Positions 37,801 to 49,100 of a stretch of DNA of 64,000 nt are shown here, piece after piece; the stretch's first letter is position 1; each line of letters begins with the position of its first letter. Made by a program: the position numbers and the translations under genes. Under the pieces are notes generated by a model that worked only from the letters and a program-made list of their open reading frames with translations, was not told where the DNA came from and made no database searches. The DNA comes from Watersipora subatra (taxonomy: Eukaryota; Bryozoa; Gymnolaemata; Cheilostomatida; Watersiporidae), in contig NC_088711.1 in the NCBI RefSeq assembly GCF_963576615.1, positions 19,872,182 to 19,936,181 on the forward strand, written 5' to 3'.

Positions 37801-40675
37801 TCCTGCGGGGGATACAGTTGAGTCTGTCATAGGTGAGTTTAGGATCCCATTCCTAGCGATTGCTTTCATCTGCTAGGTTGGCTAGGGTCTTCTCTGCCCG
37901 CTTTACAAGCACCAGTGTCTTGTTCGTGAAAACAACGCATTTCCATTTATGGTCTGTGCTATAATTCTAAGGGATTTTGTTTAAAAATTCCTTTCGGTTG
38001 TTGTCTTGGCGAACGAAATTAGTTTCTGATCTCAGATTGCGCAAATCTATTTGTCCTCGTGCTTTGCTCTGAGTTGGCGGCCATGCACCCCCTTAGTGTT
38101 CCTCTCCCTTTCTTCTAGGCAACGCTATGGATGACCTTAATCTAGGCTCCGAATTTCAGCAAATGACATTCGGAGATGAGGCTTTGGATGACAGAGGTGA
38201 TACAGCATCTGTCTGTAGCTCTCTGAGTGCCGGTCTTGCCTCCAGTAAGTGCTTATCACGTATGGTCTGCATCTAACATGTCACTTCCTGTGTGTCGTCC
38301 ATTTTGTGACGCTCTTCTCTGGCTTCTAATAACTCTGTTCATACTTCATTGAGCAAAAGTGTTGTGTTGAGCTAAGGCTACAGCCTAAGTCAAGGATCAA
38401 ATGCAGTAGTCTCAGTTAATTGAGACCATCGCCCCCTCCCCCCTCCCCCGCAAAATGTGAAAATCTATGAAATAGAACCTAATAAACTCATATGCAATAA
38501 AGTCACTTTTTCATTAATTGTAAACATTTTTATCTATCTTTTGCTTAAGTTCGTTGAATATTAAGTTCATTGTAAAGGTCAAGGGCGTTTAAGAAGTATG
38601 ATAAAGGGCGTCACAATCACTTTGCACTTTTATACTTCACAATATGTAGTGAGAAAACAACGAACAGCGACGACTGCTATCATAATGATGTTTGTGGAGT
38701 GATATCACTTGGCGAGAGTATGAGAGCGATTCATGTATTTTATTTATGTAGTTTAGCTTTTTTTATTTATTTTTTTCAAGTTATAATTTTTTAATGGAAA
38801 TTTTTTATCTCGTGATGTACTGAAGTCATGAAAGCTGAACCATGAAGAAGCAAGGGATTACTGTACTAACTTCCATCGTCTCTCCTATTATCTATACCTA
38901 AACTATTCCTCTATAATGTCTCTTATGTTTATTTAGGTTACATGAGCAACTCCTTTTCTCTACCCATGTCCATACCTGACAGAACGCAAGGCAGTGCAGG
39001 CAGCCTTTCTCAGAGTCCTCCCTCCTCACCTCTCGGTGTCGGAATTCCTCCTAACCAGGTAATCCACTAGTTTTACTAGGCTTTTCGTGGGCTTTTAAAT
39101 TTTCTCTTTCGTTTCCTATTTGGCTGATGAATAGTTTTACTTTGATACCGCTCCTTGCACTTTGTCTCTTTTTGCTGCTTTAGAATCGAAGCAACAGATT
39201 TTCATCAATGGGCAGTGATCTTAACCCTTTGATCTCTCCTCGCTCGTCGAGTCAGCAATCGCTTCTGGCTATGGCCAGCTCTCTCAATGGCTCTTCTAGC
39301 GTTTTCTCAAATGGGTAAGTGACATGTCACATGGCCATTTCTGAATGTCGAATTAAATGGGCACTAGAATGATATGATCGGAATCTATGAGTAAATAACA
39401 CACCACATCATTGCTCCATATTGTAATCATTTAGTTTGTCGTTTACTTAGTTTCAATGTGTAACTGGCGAGTTGCTACTGTCAATCTTCCACTTGCAACA
39501 TCAATGCGCTAATTATATTTAACTTTTCATGATTTGCAAAGTATTAGTCTGAAGTTTTCTTATCATGCATTTAATTGTTTTTAGACTCCTTCCCAGTCAT
39601 AATGGTCATGAAGTAAGTAAACTGAAGGAGGAACTAGCGGCTACTAAAGCCAAGCTTTTAAGATACGATGATGTGGTGTTACAAGCGAGAGGGGTAGGTT
39701 TCATACCTGTGTATCAGGTTCCAACTTGCTGGTTTCTTTGTTCACTAGAGTACAATGGTTGAGCTCATAGGCCTGCGTTTGTCACTTCAAAATAGTTTAT
39801 TTTGTGGACAGGCATGCGAGGCATGGAAGAAGGAGGCAGAAGAGGCTAATCGGAAGCATATGGTTAGCGAGGAGGAAAAGGTCTATGTGATAAGACAACG
39901 AGACGAGGTGTGTCCACCCTTCCTTAGTTTCTCTTACATTTCTTGACTTTCATTCTATCTTCTGTTTACCGGATATGTATGTCCGGATCACTCGGACTCT
40001 GATCAGGGCGTATTGTAGTGTGAGCTAGTTGTTTACTTGCAGGCAGCGAGTCAGGTGGCTCAATTGAGGCAGCAGTTAGACTATGCGTTGAGCAACAATT
40101 TACCGAGTTTAAATGCTTTAAGCCAATCTCCACTCAACAAGGCATCACTAAGCCAACTCTCTTTCCTACACACACAGCTCTGTCAGGAGGCTGACAGAAT
40201 TCAGAAGGTATGTCTGTTCTGGTATGTGCATTTGTTTCACTTTTGTAATTGCTTCCTGCACAACATCTGAAATTACAACTTCAAGATAATGCTTTTAGTT
40301 GGAATAAAAAGAGCTGAACTTTCATAGCTTGCGCAGCTTTTACTAGGAATAGTCTTACTAACAACTAGATAGCCTCTTTACTCTGTTCTTTGTATAGTAA
40401 TAATGTAATCTGTATTTTAGTTTATGGAGAAGAGAAGTAACGGGGGAGACGAGTGCGCACTCTGTCACACTCCAGTAAATATCACCACGGTTAGCAGGTC
40501 TTCAGTTCCTTGTAGCCATGTGTTGCTCTGTGAAAATTGTGCCCTCCACCAGATACATATCTGCCAGGTCTGCGGTGTCTCTAATGCCAACAACCAGTTT
40601 TCCTCGACCAACGGAGATGGCACAGGAATTCTGGCTAACAAGTCTATAGTCATTCAATCACACGCGATGAACTAG
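19867..40675 (+). CDS. UNK: Unkempt RNA-binding zinc-finger/RING protein, complete
   Basis: Seventeen exons: 19867-19928, 21585-21794, 24452-24549, 26524-26715, 27567-27820, 29899-29983, 35261-35430, 35897-36016, 36184-36336, 37652-37832, 38119-38244, 38937-39058, 39184-39314, 39585-39693, 39812-39907, 40043-40207, 40421-40675. All phases agree; 842 aa (human UNK 810). Residues about 30-300 carry six CCCH fingers, for example CFHWH, CPNGDECSLLH, CTKNGAHCAFAH, CRQGYACPQFH, CQYCH and CPRGPFCAFAH, nearly identical to human. A Ser/Pro-rich disordered middle contains GDTVESVI (human SDTVESVI). A coiled coil (ACEAWKKEAEEA) precedes a RING-type finger at about 770-809 (CALC, PCSH, CENC, CQVC). Family members bind UAG-containing mRNAs and repress translation in neurons. 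ATG at 19867 starts a short leader before QPEKPEHYTYLKEFRT, as in the family. Confidence 0.98.
23701..24410. mobile_element. Foldback/TIR MITE, family C (hAT-like?)
   Basis: In UNK intron 2. Left-end sequence cttacgctacggccacacgtg is repeated inverted on the right as cacgtgtggtcgtatcgtaag, and the arms continue inward for about 200 bp (aatcatcgatg / cgatgatttcgg). A gctagccc flanks or belongs to both ends (23708 and 24401), so the exact limits and any 8-bp duplication are ambiguous. The right end lies only about 40 bases from the exon 3 acceptor. Confidence 0.75.
25165..25182. repeat. Poly-C run
   Basis: About 18 consecutive C residues in UNK intron 3. Confidence 0.9.
26855..27300. mobile_element. 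TIR MITE, family A copy 1
   Basis: In UNK intron 4. Left end ggctggttcacactatatcg is repeated inverted at the right end (cgatatagtgtgaaccagcc, ending at 27300). The 446-bp element has no transposase. A second copy with the same internal sequence (gatgggtttgtgatagtg) lies at 60074-60593. Confidence 0.85.
28379..28820. mobile_element. Foldback MITE, family D
   Basis: In UNK intron 5. Inverted arms of about 130 bp (28379-28512 and 28684-28820) are rich in acaacgcatac-type motifs; for example catacaacgcatgcttaacg pairs with cgttgagcatgcgttgtatg. They flank an AT-rich centre of about 170 bp. Confidence 0.8.
29411..29480. repeat. Imperfect inverted repeat (MITE relict?)
   Basis: actgccagct and agctggcagt face each other about 50 bases apart, with acacac/gtgtgt extensions on the outside. 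Possibly the remains of a small TIR element in UNK intron 5. Confidence 0.4.
30203..30641. mobile_element. Foldback MITE, family B copy 2 (fullest)
   Basis: In UNK intron 6. The ends are inverted (gatgaacgtgcacaagtttt and aaaagcttgtacaagtgcat), and inner pairs include gaggtgatctgactgccagg / gcagtcagatcacctcaaat and taagattaaaattgacaaaa / ttgtcgattttcatcttaaa. About 440 bp, noncoding. Other copies are at 9508-9893 and 47091-47388. Confidence 0.85.
30741..30844. repeat. 52-bp tandem duplication
   Basis: Two adjacent 52-bp copies starting accgggacttgct differ by one base (gctaac / gcttac). The near identity suggests a recent duplication in UNK intron 6. Confidence 0.95.
31394..31490. repeat. 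24-bp minisatellite, four copies
   Basis: Unit agttactggtatacagagtg plus tata, in UNK intron 6, nearly perfect. It is flanked by ggtcgcaccctaaactttga on the left and aagccgcacccg on the right. Confidence 0.95.
31905..32065. repeat. TAATATTA-rich low-complexity block
   Basis: Repeated aatattatattaaatataat-like segments form many small AT palindromes in UNK intron 6. Confidence 0.8.
34717..34898. repeat. 26-bp minisatellite, seven copies
   Basis: Unit ctactgtaccttgctgtctc plus ctagta (or ctaata in later copies), in UNK intron 6 about 360 bases before exon 7. Confidence 0.95.
35500..35590 (+). mobile_element. tRNA-derived SINE-like copy (f), weak
   Basis: In UNK intron 7. A tRNA-like layout ends in ctggttgagtccattc (B-box-like) with gtcagcgagatgctatagag upstream. 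It lacks the clear shared body, so this is a weak call. Confidence 0.3.
37043..37115. mobile_element. Tiny TIR element, about 73 bp
   Basis: In UNK intron 9. tatagtaaaacctcgattta at the left is mirrored by aattagaggttttacggta at the right, and atgcc / ggcat pair inside. Flanking TA and a GTAAAACCTC end fit a minimal Tc1/pogo-type MITE. Confidence 0.55.
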
Positions 40676-42880
40676 CTCACGTTTCTAGGCTAAGAAATAT
40701 ACGGGTCTTCTCTATCATCGTGGTGACTAGTGGTCAGACGCTTTACCTGTTGATTTGGTGATGTTTGCGGGTGACTTAGGTATGCCATCCGAACGCTCCT
40801 TTTTAAACATTGTTCCACAGGCTAGCTTGATTTGGCAATCTTGCTGTGTTGTATTCTTTTCAATGTTTAATTTCGTGGAAGGGTCATTATTCGAACAAGG
40901 ACGACTGAACAGTATTATACAAGCTGGATGATTCTGGCAGTTATGGCAGATACAGTAGTAGTTGTATGACCGAGTTCGCATAGATTGTTAGACAGCAAAA
41001 CTTGGTCAATGTATAGTTCATATATTCTATATTTTCGTACTATTTACTATATGCGTAGATTTGATACCGCTACGTTTTTACCAGCTCGTCTTCTAGCCCA
41101 ACTTTTTCTATGATATTCTTTTAGCTCTAGATTACTACACTTTCTCAATACAAGTTCTATAGAGATGTCTCAGCATCTTTGCATATCTTCTATACATGTT
41201 TTGTGTAGAGAGTATAGTATAAGTTCTGATTGGTGGCTGGTGTAGCCTTAGTTCTTATACCATTGTTTACATAAAATTATGCATCAAAATAACACACTGT
41301 GTCTTATTTTCTGCTGGCTGAGCAGCAATTACAGTGAGAATGGCATCGATTGTATTCTGTGAATTCGAAGAACCAATAACTGATATAAGAGTTTTCTGTC
41401 AGCCTATGTTTCTCAGCCTTTGAATGCATGTAGTTGAAGGATATACCTATTTGCCAAGCATAGAAATAAGTTCCATAACATGAAACTCGGTGGAGAACAA
41501 CATTCCTTTGAAATGCATGTAAATATCAAAGTTACCTTCTCTTGTGACCATTATTAACTGGACACAATACCCAATAGCAGTAGGATTCAGACCGTCTTAT
41601 AATTTCTTTGTTCTGCAACTAGCTAAATTTATAAGCTTCCATGGAGCCGGTGAAAAGAAAAATTGAGCACGCTAGAGAAATGTAGCAGGACACTAGCCTA
41701 GGTGTTATGGGTAGTTACCTATATGTGGCTTTGTAAGAGATTAGGATGTGCTAGCATGCCTTTTTTTAGTTCTGTTACCGTTCATCAAAACATTCGGCAA
41801 AGTGCTAAAATAAGTCCGTGTAACCACGGACTTAGAAAAAATGCAGCTAGAGATGCTTATGTGATAAATGGAAGATCTTTTCATATATAGAAACGACATT
41901 GGTAGAACTTGTCATAAACAACCACATTTGGAATATCTGCGTACTAGGTATGTATATAGTGCAACTCTGTGTAGCAAACCAAAAAAAGTCGCAAATGGTG
42001 TTCTAGCGAGCCAACTCTATGAAATGAGTGATGGTCCTAAGAAGGGCCATGGCGAAGCAACTCCATGGGCATTCATTTCCCATGGACTGACGAAAAGACG
42101 AGGCAACCAAGCCGATATATTTAGAGAAAGGATTTTTGGGACAGAGGTTGACCTAGAAAGGATGACAGCCATATATCGAGATAATATAGAAATTCGTACG
42201 CATTGAACAATTTTTAACAACTTTGCTTTCGCTGTTCGCATGTTTGAAGAGTTTATTTATGTTTATGATTGCTTATCAGGATAGTCCAAGTATCTGCTCC
42301 AATTAAATACTAGCGGTTAAAGTTATTCAAATAATATTCTTCTGTTTATGTTGATACATTTTTTCAAGATAAGATTCTGTATAAATAGTCTTTTTCCTTA
42401 TCAAGATGTGTCTTACTATTTCTCAAGTACTGCTCCATAAATAATATATGTAAAATTGTATGGACTTTTTGTTAGTGTCTAGTTTATTTCACTGAAACGG
42501 TTAGTTGTCACTCAATTACTGTTAACTTTATTGGGTTTTCAATTTTACTGTTATGAATGTGAAAGTTTTACGAAGTCAGCAGTCGGCGACACCATGTGTT
42601 TGGTCAGTTTAAACAATAACAGCTGTTAATCTTTAGGCCATCCACTTACGTAATACAAATACTACTATAATTTTTTGGGCAAGGCTTGTGTTTTGCTTTT
42701 GAAAGACACTCATGATATTTTCCCTATAAAAAATTGTTTGTTCGTTAGAGAAATATTATTTCTGATTGTTATTAAATGACTAGCATCAAGTTCAGACAAG
42801 ATTGCAACAATAATTAGATAACTAAACAGCTATTGTTTTTATAAAAGTTGAGCTCCTTTGTGTTGGTTTCAGCTATCTTC

Positions 42881-43042
42881 TGTTGGTTTCAGCTCCCTCC
42901 TTTTGAGTTCAGCAAGTTGTATCGCAAGCAGCATTGGGTTTAGCGCACTCTGTTGGATTCAGCAGAGAACCCAACAGTTGGGTTTCAGCTCCCTCTTGTT
43001 GGGTTTAGCAAGTTGTATCACAGGAAGCACTGGGTTCAGCGC
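42881..43042. repeat. Two copies of a roughly 70-bp unit, period about 92
   Basis: tttcagctccctc, then agcaagttgtatc and gttcagcgca-type sequence, occurs twice (42881-42949 and 42973-43042), about 85% alike by eye. A GC-richer stretch follows at 43060-43160. Confidence 0.7.
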
Positions 43043-43227
43043 AGATACGCTAGAAGTAAGAGTCGTTTCCACCCCACGACTACGGCTTTTTTTCACCCGT
43101 CGAGCAGCCTGGATGCGTGAAGCGCCCACTGGTCGGGTAAGATTGCCGCCAAACACAAATTGTTTAGTTAGCAAACTTTCTATAACGATACTTTGATGAA
43201 AATTATACAGACTTGTAATAATACAGA

Positions 43228-43265
43228 TTATACAGCTGACAGAAATTATACAGTCAGCTGTATAA
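43228..43265. repeat. 13-bp inverted repeat
   Basis: ttatacagctgac (43228-43240) and gtcagctgtataa (43253-43265) pair perfectly around a 12-base loop; attatacag occurs several more times nearby. Confidence 0.8.
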
Positions 43266-43784
43266 TTTCAAAAGCATTCAGAAATGAAGTGGTACAAAAC
43301 AAGTATCATATGATAAATATATTTGAGTGTCACAGACCACAGGTAATTGTGGACACGATTCCCAATAGGGACAATTTATAATTGAGGAATTGTTTAGAGA
43401 ATGAATAGAGTTAAGCAAATTGGTTAAAATAATTTGTATCTAGTTTTTATTTACATAATCTAAAAGACACTGCACAGAGTACTGATAATATTTTTAGATG
43501 GGTTTTATCTTCAGTTGGAAATGAAAAATAGTTTCACCACATGTAGGTGCTATTTTGTTTATCGTTGATGTCAAATAAGGCTTATAAAAACTTATATTGG
43601 CTATTTTTTATCGCTTCCGGTAAATGAGTGCTCAACCTTTTTAGAGTTAGAAGCAAACTTTGGTACAAAGAAACTCTAAAATTTAGCAGTAAAAATGGTT
43701 TGCTTTATCAACGTATGTGCCGAGAAAGAACAGAGACTGACTATTTGCACAGCTATGCTAAATTGCCAAAGAGTGGTTAACTAG

Positions 43785-43925
43785 TGCAAGGGTGGGAGCT
43801 TTGGTCTACCAACATGAATGCTGCAATTTCGAATCCCATTTATAGCTATTGTTTATCCCAACCTTCAACTTTGGCTTCAGACAAACAGATAGACATCACT
43901 TTTAGGAAGTTATAGTAAAGATTGC
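43785..43925 (+). mobile_element. tRNA-derived SINE-like copy (d)
   Basis: Has a tRNA-like head with B-box aatttcgaatccc, then the body caactttggcttcagacaaa, cagatagacatcac and agttatagtaaagatt. This body is shared with copy (a) at 4511-4630, the best pairwise match in the set. Confidence 0.6.
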
Positions 43926-44123
43926 ATATGCAATCTACTATAATAACTGTGCAATTTACTTGCACAGTTGTAATTCCTACATTTATAATTTTTACATTTT
44001 GTAGCCATTAATTTTTAGCACTTGTTTTTGGAGTTATCTTTTCTTGAAAAGTTAACTCTAGTCTTTAGCTTTTAGGCGACTTACTACCGCGAAGAATGGA
44101 TAGTTGACATATATTTTGATAAA

Positions 44124-44249
44124 CCAATCAGCCTCTAAGTTATTTATCCAATAAATGCGCTATACTGGTTTTGTGCAAAATTATGATGGCCAATAGAAAT
44201 TAAGAAAAAATGGCCATTGAGGTGCGTTTTCTAATATATGTCATCCAAT
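44124..44249 (+). promoter_or_regulatory. Four CCAAT boxes upstream of H3.3
   Basis: CCAAT in the same orientation at 44124 (aaaccaatcagcc, a strong NF-Y-type context), 44148, 44190 and 44245, ending about 100-140 bases before the proposed H3.3 5'UTR exon. Clusters of CCAAT boxes bound by NF-Y are typical of animal histone promoters. No clear TATA box is seen. Confidence 0.6.
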
Positions 44250-44340
44250 AAGAAGTCTTATCACAAGTAGCAACGTCGAAAATTTTCCCTATACATGAAT
44301 TCGTGACATCATCACAGCTATTTGAAAGAAAGCTCCAAAA

Positions 44341-44383
44341 CCTAAAGTGCGTTCTACCTTACGGTTTACCTAACCAGTTCATT
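44341..44383 (+). other. Proposed H3.3 5'UTR exon (5' limit unknown)
   Basis: Ends in a strong donor, att/gtaagt, at 44384. The acceptor tttgtttcag at 45001-45010 lies six bases before the H3.3 ATG. A leader intron just before the ATG is common in animal H3.3 genes. The transcription start is not determined. Confidence 0.55.
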
Positions 44384-45013
44384 GTAAGTGTTTTTATTTA
44401 GTTATTTTGTGTTTTTGGTTACACTTGTCATTTGTACAAGTTTGTAATAAATTCGAATCTAACTAACTTGTTCAACTAGCTATATATCACTTTACTATCG
44501 TCAGTCACGTATACGAATTAAGGTTTGACTGGCGATTTGGTTGAAGCTAGTCAGATCACCATGTGGTTACTTTCTCAATTTTAGGTCATCTAGTTTAAAA
44601 CTTGAGTGAATTTACGATTTTGACAGACATATTGTTGAACTGTAATGATTTTCCGTGTTTAATTTTTTGTTATTACGTTCTACGATAACGGCCGACAAAC
44701 TTTGTAGGGACAATGCTCCATTACGTATTTGAGCAATTCAAGGTTCAAAAGATTTGGTGGTTAGGCTTGCAATATTTATTGTTTGTATCTTAGTGGTTTA
44801 TATTAACAAAACTCCAATTTAGAATCGCTAAATATATTAATTCAATTTTTAACGTTATCTGTTAAATCGATTTTATTAGTCTTTGATGTTAGCTGCTGTT
44901 TTTACGCTACTTTTCCATGATTTGGTGTGTTTTTCGATAACTGCATCGGTGTACTGTTTTTGTATATTATTTTTACAAAATCCTAAGAATGTTGATCTAT
45001 TTTGTTTCAGTAA

Positions 45014-45583
<570 letters not shown>

Positions 45584-46104
45584 TATCTGGAATTTAACTT
45601 TATTTCTGGAGTATTGCTGGGGCCACTATCTCTTATTATTGTTCCACCTAACAAGTGGTGGAGGTATTGCATAAGTACGTTTGATAGTTGGAAAGCATCT
45701 AACTAACATCACACTTTTGTGGTGGTGCACGTCACTAATTAGATATTCAGTGGCACTTGGCTATTGTTAGTTACATTGTATAATAGTAGCTACTGTATTT
45801 AAGGTATATATATATGTATACAGTTTTGTCTTATTCCACTTGTGATTTTTGACTGTTGGACAAAGAAGTAAAACATACGCACAAATTTTATATAGAAGTG
45901 ATTTCTTGTCGTAAACTGTATGCTTATAACATATATTAGTTCTTTTTGTTCGTGAGTTCATACATGCAAATATATTACTTGATCTCTTGAGCATGCGGGT
46001 ACAGTTATTGCAAGGCTGTTGCAATGGTGCAATTCTCCATCGAAGCATAAACGCTTGTCTGTCACTTGGGATCTAATGCATCATAAACAATGATTTTCAA
46101 ACTT
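45584..46104. other. Convergent 3' gap, H3.3 / ACSL
   Basis: Short AT-rich spacer holding both 3'UTRs, with no coding exon. Canonical AATAAA was not found close to either stop by eye. Confidence 0.6.
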
Positions 46105-49100
46105 CTACATGTTCTGGTAAAGCTTGTCAAACACATCACGGTACTTCTTTAGGCCTTGTATTCGCTTCAACTTGAATGTTGGTGTTAGCAAATCATTGTC
46201 CACAGAAAATGCTTCAGCACTGAGGTGGATATCTTTTACCTTAAACAAATAGTGCAATGCATTATACTATAGTACTGGTTGACTATTGCTCATGCAGTAA
46301 ATACTGCCTAAATGCAATAGACGAATGCCCGATCAAGAACTTCAATTTTTACTAATTGAATTCAACTGGGCAACTGTGTCCATGTACTCGATCAGTATTC
46401 AGCGTGCGAGTGCCGTTTGAGAGGCTTATGCTGAGCGCAATGAATCCAATAATATCAATATATAATTAATTACCTGTTCAAATCCTTTGAGCTTTTGTTC
46501 TTTAGCCTCCTTGGCCATACCCTTCATGATAGCCTCTTTTACTCTTGCATTAGCACACAACTCCTCCATATCACCTGAATTTATACCAAGCTCAGAACGA
46601 GCGAATGATGGTAATACATCTGCATCTGGTACTACAACTCCAACCTACAAAGAACTTAATCTTATAGCTATCTTCCACAATTCTGATTGGCAGATTACAA
46701 AATCCAATGCAAGTTGTTATCGACAACAATACTTACAACACAAGTCTGAAGGCTGTCTCCGTGTACATAACACTGCGCAACTAGTGGACAACTAACATAT
46801 ACATTTTCTATCTTCTCAGGTGCTATATATTCTCCTTGAGATAACTTGAAAATATTCTTCTTTCGGTCCACAATTTTGAGGGCTCCTCTCTGTGAAATTT
46901 AAAGCTATATACAGTAAAACATGGATAACTCAAACTTCACGGGACCGAGCGAAAGTGTTTGAGTTATCAGAGCGTTCAAGTTATCAGAGCACAGTCACAA
47001 GTGAATGTATTTATCAGTAGATACATATACAAACTACATGTATATATAAAACTAAAGTATAGGTTGTTTGTTGTAAGTTAAAGGGCGTCTGATGTAGAGT
47101 TTTAAAGTATTTATCAGGAAGTATAGATATTTTTATACACTTGAGATTTGTGTGTTGTTTTAGGTGATGCGACCGCCAGAACTTTTTCAGATTAAAATTG
47201 GCAAAACCTAATCGCGGTTAAAACGCCCAGAAAACATTTTTTCTTCTGAGTGTTTTACTCGAGATCAATTTTGTCAATTTTAATCTTAAAACGTCTTGTC
47301 AGTCACATCACCTAAAACTGCAAACAAATCTCAGCCCAACAGAAAAATATCTATTCTTTCTGATAATTTTTAAAACTGGACATAAGTTAACATTTATTAT
47401 GACCAATGCAAAAAAGCATGCTTTACATCTGATCAGTGGTTTCATTTAAAAATCTTATCCAGTATAGTCTGTGACAAGGTATTTTTTTGACAAAGATCAA
47501 CAGTGTGACTTATTGTAGAAATAGATTTTAAACAGTTATTATAGTCCTTAAAAACTTGTTAGCCTTTTCTAACAAAATTGGCCCATCAATAGGTACGCCT
47601 TCACTACGCACTTGTCTAAACCAAGTCAATAATACACCATCCAAATCATCGTGCGACGTTGAACGATCTCTTAGCCTTGATGAATTTTGGTCACATAACG
47701 ATCTTATTCTTTCGTTTTGTTTAATCCATGTTGACACTGTACTTTTTGGAAGATTTTCTCTTTTTGATAATGCTGATAGCTTTTGTCCTGCTTCGATTAC
47801 CTCGAGTACTTCAAGTTTGTCAGAAGGTTTCCACGCTTTTCTTTGCTTGCGTGATGCCATCGTAAAGCGGATGTCTGTTGTAGCGGACCCCAAGCCACGA
47901 GCCTATTTGTGACATTTTATCTTTATGTATCCGCATTTAATCACTGTTACAACATGTATTTTGCATGCTGTGTTTATCTTTATTAAATTTTTATCGCCAA
48001 TACCTTCTAACGTTTATAGCTTGGCCGTAACTAAGCGAACGTCTTAGCGACCCTATTAATCATTTTTATACGATTTCTTTTTCGATTCCATTATACGGTA
48101 CGGGGGAAATTATATGTACACTATATGCGTATAAAAAGCGCTTTCGTTAAGAAAGCAGAGTAGTCTCAGCTCCGTGACTAGTGGAAACTCCTTCGAAATA
48201 AATTGAACGGAAACCACGTTTGTGAATTTGGCAAAAAACTGTTCGAGTTAACGGTGCCGAGGTCGAGTTATATAAAGCCATTTATCATTGTGTGGGAACG
48301 GACCAAGCAAATCCATTCGAGTTGACCATGTGTTCGATATATCCGAGGGCGAGTTATCCATGTTTCACTGTATGTACTTTTATGACAATTATTGGCTGGC
48401 CACATGAAATAATCAGCCACATTTCTTTTATGCACTTGGCTGTCAGCATTACTTGATGCTTTCTGTTTTAGTTTATTGCCTTAGAATCCTCATGTACGTA
48501 GAGGTGTGTACAGAACAAAAGGGGTATACAAAAACATGCATAACAGTTACCTCAGTCCAAATTCCAATATCTCCGGAATGCAGCCATCCATCGTCATCTA
48601 TAGCCTCTTTTGTTTTCCCTTCATCTTTTAAGTAGCCTCGAAACACATTTTCACCTTTGGCACAAACTTCACCAATATTTTCAGCTGCATAGTAGTTCAT
48701 CTCGGGCACATCCATAAGTTTTATATGGTTACAAGCCATGGGTGCTCCTACTTCACCTTAAGAAAAGAATACCTGATAAATGAAATTACTGTAACGGCTA
48801 CCTGCTCATTGTAATTCAAGGTACAATTTCAAACAGTTGAAAGTTCCTATCATGACGATATTGGCTATGATAGGTGTACAACTATATGTAAATAAACAAC
48901 AAATCTCAGTGTACATGTATGTCATTTGTCTGTTGGTTGTTTGTCGTTCATGTGTCCAGTTATAGCGACAAAGTTTTAGGAATGACAAATGCACTTTGCA
49001 CGGGATTTGTCCTCGAAACCAACAGGTCTACAGCCAGACGCGTTAAACAACTAGTCCATGCGGTCTTATTGCTATACAATGGAATATCACATCGTACTTA

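Larger units (their letters stand above)
40676..44340. other. Gap between UNK and H3.3
   Basis: Contains the UNK 3'UTR, a 112-codon open frame of unknown meaning (41868-42206), a hairpin at 41811-41834, a duplicated block at 42881-43042, an inverted repeat at 43228-43265, a SINE-like copy at 43785-43925 and the H3.3 promoter. No recognised gene besides these. Confidence 0.6.
46912..48370. mobile_element. Tigger/pogo-like DNA transposon, internally deleted
   Basis: TIRs CAGTAAAACATGGATAACTC (46912 on) and gagttatccatgtttcactg (to 48370), flanked by TA on both sides, as Tc1/mariner-superfamily insertions are. It carries the N-terminal part of a pogo-type transposase on the minus strand (47528-47860) and a nested family B MITE (47091-47388). 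The element occupies about 88% of the ACSL intron between exons 14 and 15 and stops 22 bases from the exon 15 acceptor side. Confidence 0.9.

Noticed and set aside
45584-45720. Replication-dependent histone 3' stem-loop
   Set aside because: No ggcycttttcagagcc-like hairpin found after the H3.3 stop; the gene is the replacement variant.
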